Source: JANMMJ01 sp031373255
GTDB lineage: Bacteria > Pseudomonadota > Alphaproteobacteria > Rhizobiales > Aestuariivirgaceae
Assembly (NCBI GenBank): GCA_031373255.1
Contig: JANMMJ010000241.1
Coordinates: 1 to 20,690 of the forward strand
Direction of reading: 5' to 3'
DNA length: 20,690 nt
Shown piece by piece: positions 16,642-20,690 of this stretch (position 1 is its first letter; each line of letters begins with the position of its first letter). The position numbers and the translations under genes were made by a program. Under the pieces are notes generated by a model that had not been told where the DNA came from, made no database searches, and was given only the letters and a program-made list of their open reading frames with translations.

Positions 16642-16985
16642 GCAGCTGCGGCAAATGCATTCCTGCGGCAACAGTGCAATACATTGATCGCGCGACACTA
16701 TTTGACGCTGGTGCGGGGAGTTGCTACCATGAATTGAGATGGGCGTGTGATATGAGTAATTCTGGTGATTTGCATGGCGTGAGTTCAACCGGTCAGATCG
16801 CCTCAAGCGTTGGTTGCGTAAATTAAAGTCACATTGATACCATTTTCGTGGGTCAGGTGAGTTCTATCGATCACCGCTTGGGACCCCGTCTGTCAAACAA
16901 CCCCCAATGAAACGTCAACGCCGCGTGCATTCTTGCCGCATGCCGGCTGGTTCAAACAGAAATTCAAATACGGAGATTCGCTGAC
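16642..16985. other. Intergenic gap before the RTX gene, no gene seen
   Basis: This 344-base stretch has several stops in every frame and no convincing gene. TGCGGCAA occurs twice at about 16647-16654 and 16663-16670. GGAG at 16972-16975, ten bases before the ATG, is the likely ribosome site of the RTX gene. No clear terminator or promoter is visible; the AT-richer part around 16810-16850 is the likeliest place for the RTX promoter. Confidence 0.4.
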
Positions 16986-18047
16986 ATGGCGACATTTACA
17001 GGAAACGGCGGCGACAACGTTGCCAATGCGAACAATGGGAATTTGAAGGGGTTTACAGGCGGCAGTAGTTTCCTCCTCAAAGATGCATCTGGGGACAGGT
17101 TTCTGTGTGGCGACGGCAACGATACTGTCATCGCAGGTTCGGGCAATGACCTGATCCAGGGCGGCCTGAACGGCGACCGGCTCATCGGCGGGCTCGGAAA
17201 CGACACCATCTATGCCATGACCAAAGCCGATCCCTCCGGCTCAGCATCACCCGACTACATCGAAGGCGGCTCGGGAAATGATTCGATCATTGGCGGAAAC
17301 GGCCGCGATACGATTTTCGGCGGTGCCGGAAATGATACAATCGCCTCTAACCTCGGCGCCGATTCAATGAATGGCGGTACGGGCATCGATACCCTCAATC
17401 TGTCGAATATCACCCAGAACTATTCTTTGAACATGACGACCGGTGTCACCAATTTTGGCGGGCAGACTGCGGTGAACTTCGAGAGAGTTAATCTGGGCAG
17501 CGGCGCGGACCGCGTTACTGGCAACTCGGCAGCCAACAAGCTCGCTGGGGGCATCGGCAATGACACTCTCAATGGCGGCCAGGGCTCGGATACGATCGAC
17601 GGACAGGGCGGCCGGGACAAGCTTGGCGGCGGTGCTGGAAATGATGTGCTTCGGGGTGGATTCGGCAATGACACGATCAGCGGCGATGCAGGGGTGGACA
17701 CGCTGAGCGGCGGCGGCGGCAATGACACCTTCGACTACAATGCTGTTTCGCATTCAGGGGTAACCGAAACCACCAGGGACGTCATCACCGACTTTGATGC
17801 CGGGACACTGGCGACGACCATGGACAGAATCGATCTATCCGGGATCGACGCCATTGCCGGGGGTGCCAATGATTCGTTTTCGTTTGTCACCGGCGCTTTT
17901 ACGGCAGCCGGTCAAGTGCGGGTTGTCGATTCGAGCGGGGATGCGATCGTTGAGATCAACACCAGCGGGACCGGAACGGCCGAAATGACGATCGAGCTGA
18001 CCGGTTTGTCGGCGGCGGCCCTAAATGCCGGAGATTTCATTCTCTAG
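16986..18047 (+). CDS. RTX calcium-binding repeat protein with type-I-secretion-like tail
   Basis: The 353-residue acidic, Gly/Asp/Asn-rich protein has two blocks of nonapeptide RTX repeats of the GGxGNDxI type, at about residues 41-137 and 171-250. They are split by a short non-repeat segment (about 138-170). The C-terminal hundred residues (DVITDFDAG at 265-273, DRIDLSGIDA at 280-289, ending in AGDFIL) resemble the serralysin-type secretion domain that guides RTX proteins through type I exporters. No signal peptide and no catalytic domain are seen, so a structural, calcium-binding extracellular role, perhaps in the EPS matrix, is inferred. No ABC exporter or fusion protein is encoded in the window. 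A lone Cys41 is unusual for RTX proteins. Placement directly after the exosortase and TPR genes links it to the EPS locus. Confidence 0.87.
   Translation: MATFTGNGGDNVANANNGNLKGFTGGSSFLLKDASGDRFLCGDGNDTVIAGSGNDLIQGGLNGDRLIGGLGNDTIYAMTKADPSGSASPDYIEGGSGNDSIIGGNGRDTIFGGAGNDTIASNLGADSMNGGTGIDTLNLSNITQNYSLNMTTGVTNFGGQTAVNFERVNLGSGADRVTGNSAANKLAGGIGNDTLNGGQGSDTIDGQGGRDKLGGGAGNDVLRGGFGNDTISGDAGVDTLSGGGGNDTFDYNAVSHSGVTETTRDVITDFDAGTLATTMDRIDLSGIDAIAGGANDSFSFVTGAFTAAGQVRVVDSSGDAIVEINTSGTGTAEMTIELTGLSAAALNAGDFIL
17106..17735 (+). repeat. Two RTX nonapeptide repeat blocks
   Basis: Degenerate 27-base units encode the GGxGNDxIx repeats, in two blocks at about 17106-17396 and 17496-17735. They are coding repeats inside the RTX gene; each full turn of the resulting beta roll would bind calcium. 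Confidence 0.8.
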
Positions 18048-18120
18048 GAAATTGCCGGACGGCCGGGCACGCCCTGCCTGGCTGCCACACCTTATGTTAC
18101 GGCCAGAATACGCTTTTCCT

Positions 18121-18150
18121 GATGCTGGCAAGGCCATTCTTGCCAGCATC
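18121..18150 (+). terminator. Twelve-base-pair hairpin after the RTX gene, probable transcription end
   Basis: GATGCTGGCAAG at 18121-18132 is a perfect reverse complement of 18139-18150, with a six-base loop. It lies 73 bases after the RTX stop codon, where a terminator is expected, but neither strand has a T-run after it. It may act as a transcript-end stabiliser or a Rho-dependent or non-canonical terminator. Confidence 0.5.
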
Positions 18151-18258
18151 CCGCTCATGGCCGAAGTAAAACTTCTGATTTCATAAAAATAACCATAAAT
18201 TAACAGCTTCGGGGCCGGATAGGCCTTATTTGGTGCATAACTGTGCCAATTGTGCTAC

Positions 18259-18286
18259 TTGCCACGGTTGCAAAAGTCATTAAGAT
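18259..18286 (+). promoter_or_regulatory. Candidate promoter for UDP-glucose dehydrogenase
   Basis: TTGCCA at 18259-18264 and TAAGAT at 18281-18286 are 16 bases apart and match the sigma70 consensus at five and four of six positions. It would give a leader of about 175 bases before the ATG at 18471. Confidence 0.35.
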
Positions 18287-18470
18287 CGAGTTACCGGGGA
18301 ACAAAGACGATGACTAGGCGGTTACAGGAATCTCTTACTTCAAGTATTGCTTGTTGGCGCAGGGGTAAATTTCTCCGTCTTCAGTTCTCTACAGAAGGAT
18401 GATGAATTTATCTGCTGAATAGCGGCGCAGCAGAAAACTGAAGCAGTGAGTCACTTGGAGTGCGCTTTCC

Positions 18471-19877
18471 ATGAAAGTGGTTATCGTCGGAACTGGTTAT
18501 GTCGGTCTTGTCACGGGTGCCTGCCTCGCCAAGATCGGTTTTGAAGTTGTTTGTGTCGACAAAGACACCGCGAAAATTGCCAAGCTCAGAAAAGGGATCA
18601 TTCCCATCTATGAGCCGGGGTTGGAAGAAATCGTCAAACACTCGGTTGCCGAAGGGCGCCTGATCTTTTCAGCCGACCTGGCAAATGTCGTCGGCGCAGC
18701 CGACATCGTGTTTATCACCGTGGGTACGCCCATCGGAAGCAGCGGAGAGGGAGCCGATCTCAGTTTCGTGCTTCAGGCCGCGCAAGAGATAGGCGAACAC
18801 CTTCAGGGCTATACCGTTATTGTCGCCAAATCGACGGTGCCGGTTGGAACGGCACGGCAGATTTCCGATGTCATCCGGAAAGCCAAGCCGGGAGTAGAAT
18901 TCGATATCGTTTCAAACCCCGAATTTCTGCGGGAAGGGTCGGCCGTTCAGGACTTTTTCGAGCCGGACCGCATTATCGTCGGCGTCAGGCGGGTTCGGGC
19001 CGAGCAATACATGCGCGTGCTCTATGAAACCCTGACCGAAGATGGCGTGCCTCTCGTGGTGACGTCGAACGAAGCCGCCGAAGTCATCAAGTATTCTTCC
19101 AACACCTATCTCGCCATGCGGATCGCGCTGGTCAACCAGCTTGCGGACATATGCGAGTCCGTCGGTGCCGACATTACCGAAGTCACCTATGGCATGGGCC
19201 TCGACCACCGAATCGGGCTGCATTACCTGCAGCCAGGCCCGGGCTTCGGCGGCTCGTGCTTCCCGAAGGATGCGCGCGCACTGGTTGCCACGGCGCGCCA
19301 GGCTGGGACACCCACCACGCTGATCGAGGCGACCATAGAAGCCAACGAACGGCGGACCCGCGGGCTCGCCGACCGGATCAAGAAAGTCTCGGGCGGAACG
19401 TTGCAAGGAAAGCGAATTGGTATCCTTGGGATCGCCTTCAAAGCCCACACCGACGATATCCGCGATTCGGCAGCAATAACGCTGATCCCCGCCCTGCAGA
19501 AAGCTGGCGCGTTCGTTCAGGCATACGACCCAGCTGCCCAGGAACAGGGGAAACTCGTTTTTACCAACGTGAAGTGGAGCGGCAATGGCTATGACGCAGC
19601 ACAGGATGCTGACGCGCTGGTTGTGCTCACCGAATGGCCGGAATTCAAATCGCTTGACCTTGCGAAGCTGAGTGCCGCCATGAAGCGACCGGTGATTGTC
19701 GACATGAGAAATCTGTTCGACCTCGACGATATCGCCAATACACCACTGGACTATCACAGCATCGGCAGGGTGAGCATCTACGGCAGCGAATTTGCCCGCG
19801 ACACTTCGATTTCATCGAAAAAGCAGAAGATGAAGGACTTGAAGAAAGAGCCGGCCATGGCGCGGATCTATCGCTGA
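18471..19877 (+). CDS. ugd: UDP-glucose 6-dehydrogenase
   Basis: The 468-residue enzyme would oxidise UDP-glucose to UDP-glucuronate with two NAD+, feeding uronic acid into EPS. The N-terminal Rossmann motif GTGYVGLVTGACLA is at residues 7-20. The catalytic lysine lies in EVIKYSSNTY (Lys207) and the catalytic cysteine in GPGFGGSCFPKD (Cys263). The C-terminal UDP-binding domain contains GILGIAFKAHTDDIRDS. The family is usually 430 to 450 residues, so the basic tail after about 445, with KKQKMKDLKKE and ending MARIYR, is somewhat long. The ATG has GGAG ten bases upstream. It is convergent with the family-2 glycosyltransferase, only three bases apart. Confidence 0.95.
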   Translation: MKVVIVGTGYVGLVTGACLAKIGFEVVCVDKDTAKIAKLRKGIIPIYEPGLEEIVKHSVAEGRLIFSADLANVVGAADIVFITVGTPIGSSGEGADLSFVLQAAQEIGEHLQGYTVIVAKSTVPVGTARQISDVIRKAKPGVEFDIVSNPEFLREGSAVQDFFEPDRIIVGVRRVRAEQYMRVLYETLTEDGVPLVVTSNEAAEVIKYSSNTYLAMRIALVNQLADICESVGADITEVTYGMGLDHRIGLHYLQPGPGFGGSCFPKDARALVATARQAGTPTTLIEATIEANERRTRGLADRIKKVSGGTLQGKRIGILGIAFKAHTDDIRDSAAITLIPALQKAGAFVQAYDPAAQEQGKLVFTNVKWSGNGYDAAQDADALVVLTEWPEFKSLDLAKLSAAMKRPVIVDMRNLFDLDDIANTPLDYHSIGRVSIYGSEFARDTSISSKKQKMKDLKKEPAMARIYR

Positions 19878-19880
19878 GAG

Positions 19881-20690
19881 TCAGCGGCGGTTCCACGAAC
19901 TCGCGTATTTGTCGCTACTTCCGGCAACCAGAAGGCCAAGCATGCGCCAGGTGCGGTAAAACCTGATACGGGCCAGACAGGCGAAGGCGAGCAAACGTTC
20001 CCACGCACCCTTTACGCGTTTTGACGTCAGGACTCTCGGCAATTCTGCGATGGGCGAAGCGGCTATCGCCACGGCCCGCGCCAGCCAGCGGACACGGCCT
20101 CCGAAACCGCTAATTTCTGCATAGTCATGGCTGATGTGCCGATCCCACTTCAGGATCAGATCGGCGAAACTGGGCCGTGGCGGGTGGTAGACGATCATTT
20201 CCGGAATGTAGCGAATGGCATAGCCAAGCGCTCCTGCCCGCAATCCCCAATCGCGATCCTCCGCGATGTTTATGCCGCCGAAGGCGCCAACACGTGACAG
20301 GACTTCAGGCCGCATCGCGAGATTGCCGGTGCCCGAAAAGCCCTCGGCGATATGTTCGTCATTGCGATATGAATAGATCGCCTCGTAGGGCTCATGAAAC
20401 TTCGGCTTGTCCAAGTTTACATACCTGGTGCGCACATCACCGCCGATAACCTGAACATCGCCGTTGCTGAAGGCGTGTTCGATGGCTGCGAGCCAATTGG
20501 CGTCTGCTTCGCAATCGGCATCGATGAAGGCCAGCAACTCGCCTCTTGCAGAAGCTGCGCCACGATTGCGCGCCGGTCCTGGACCTGGCTCTGATTCAGC
20601 AATCAGACGGACGTTGCTCCAAGGCAAACATATCTCCTCCGGCAATGACGACGAACCATTGTCGACAACGATGATCTCAACATCACCTTT
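19881..20690 (-). CDS. Family-2 glycosyltransferase, 5' end outside the window
   Basis: The frame is open to the window edge, so the true start lies to the right. The most upstream visible residues read KGDVEIIVVDNGSS, the nucleotide-binding beginning of the GT-A fold. Later landmarks are FIDADCEADANWL (the DxD-type metal site), FSGTGNLAMRPEVL and EDRDWGLRA, the acceptor/catalytic region of GT2 enzymes. The C-terminus is short, basic and mildly hydrophobic. It would transfer a sugar to the growing EPS repeat unit; donor and linkage are not readable. A TTG at 20643-20645 opens a shorter frame but is internal, since the conserved N-terminal motif lies upstream of it. Confidence 0.88.
   Translation of the reverse strand, partial: KGDVEIIVVDNGSSSLPEEICLPWSNVRLIAESEPGPGPARNRGAASARGELLAFIDADCEADANWLAAIEHAFSNGDVQVIGGDVRTRYVNLDKPKFHEPYEAIYSYRNDEHIAEGFSGTGNLAMRPEVLSRVGAFGGINIAEDRDWGLRAGALGYAIRYIPEMIVYHPPRPSFADLILKWDRHISHDYAEISGFGGRVRWLARAVAIAASPIAELPRVLTSKRVKGAWERLLAFACLARIRFYRTWRMLGLLVAGSSDKYASSWNRR

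Larger units (their letters stand above)
18048..18470. other. Intergenic gap between RTX and UDP-glucose dehydrogenase genes
   Basis: This 423-base gap carries the hairpin at 18121-18150, an AT-rich stretch at about 18176-18205, a candidate promoter at 18259-18286, and a leader of roughly 175 bases with several stop codons in all frames. GGAG at 18457-18460 is the likely ribosome site of the next gene. No gene is seen. Confidence 0.5.

Noticed and set aside
17106..17735. CRISPR-like or satellite repeat array
   Set aside because: The regular spacing is explained by degenerate coding RTX nonapeptide repeats; there are no identical repeats with unique spacers.
18240..18275. Sigma54-type promoter before ugd
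   Set aside because: A TTGCCAC...TTGC string is present, but the spacing between the G and GC elements is too short for the -24/-12 rule.
20643..20645. TTG as the start of the family-2 glycosyltransferase
   Set aside because: The conserved VVDNGSS motif lies upstream in the same frame, so the gene continues past the window edge.

Overview
This window is a chromosomal stretch from an alphaproteobacterium. Evidence for the lineage: moderately GC-rich coding, a tRNA-Gln 3' half of alphaproteobacterial type, an exosortase of the XrtD (VPLPA-CTERM) kind, and a substrate with a VPLPPA tail. The genus cannot be fixed from sequence reading alone. The dominant content is an exopolysaccharide (EPS) synthesis, export and surface-anchoring locus built around that exosortase.

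Left edge (1-735): an AT-rich piece with short direct repeats runs into the 3' half of a tRNA-Gln(CTG) gene whose 5' half is absent. This is the usual scar at the distal end of an element integrated into a tRNA; the element itself would lie left of the window. Next come a frameshifted remnant resembling the C-terminus of a patatin-like phospholipase and a very short unassigned reading frame.

Sugar-handling block (736-7610): a secreted beta-helix/PKD/LamG protein on the plus strand meets, tail to tail and with overlapping stop codons, a minus-strand operon of acyltransferase-3, Wzx-type flippase and WsaF-like glycosyltransferase. Divergent from that operon is an ExoY-like undecaprenyl-phosphate sugar-1-phosphate transferase, which would start each repeat unit and has a good sigma70-like promoter.

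Exosortase and chain-length block (7729-16641): a small secreted VPLPPA-tailed protein with its own promoter and intrinsic terminator; a minus-strand set of Wzz/GumC-like chain-length protein, BY-kinase and ExeA-like ATPase, the trio known from XrtA loci; then, divergently, the exosortase-EpsI fusion and a PrsT-like TPR lipoprotein.

Right part (16986-20690): an RTX calcium-binding protein with a type-I-secretion-like C-terminus, a UDP-glucose 6-dehydrogenase that would supply UDP-glucuronate, and a convergent family-2 glycosyltransferase running off the window end. Inferred working model: UDP-glucuronate and other sugars are assembled on a lipid carrier by the priming and later glycosyltransferases, acylated, flipped by Wzx, and polymerised under Wzz/BY-kinase control. 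The exosortase processes the VPLPPA protein so that it joins or sits in the EPS layer. The Wzy polymerase, the Wza outer-membrane exporter and the type I secretion system for the RTX protein are not seen in this window.
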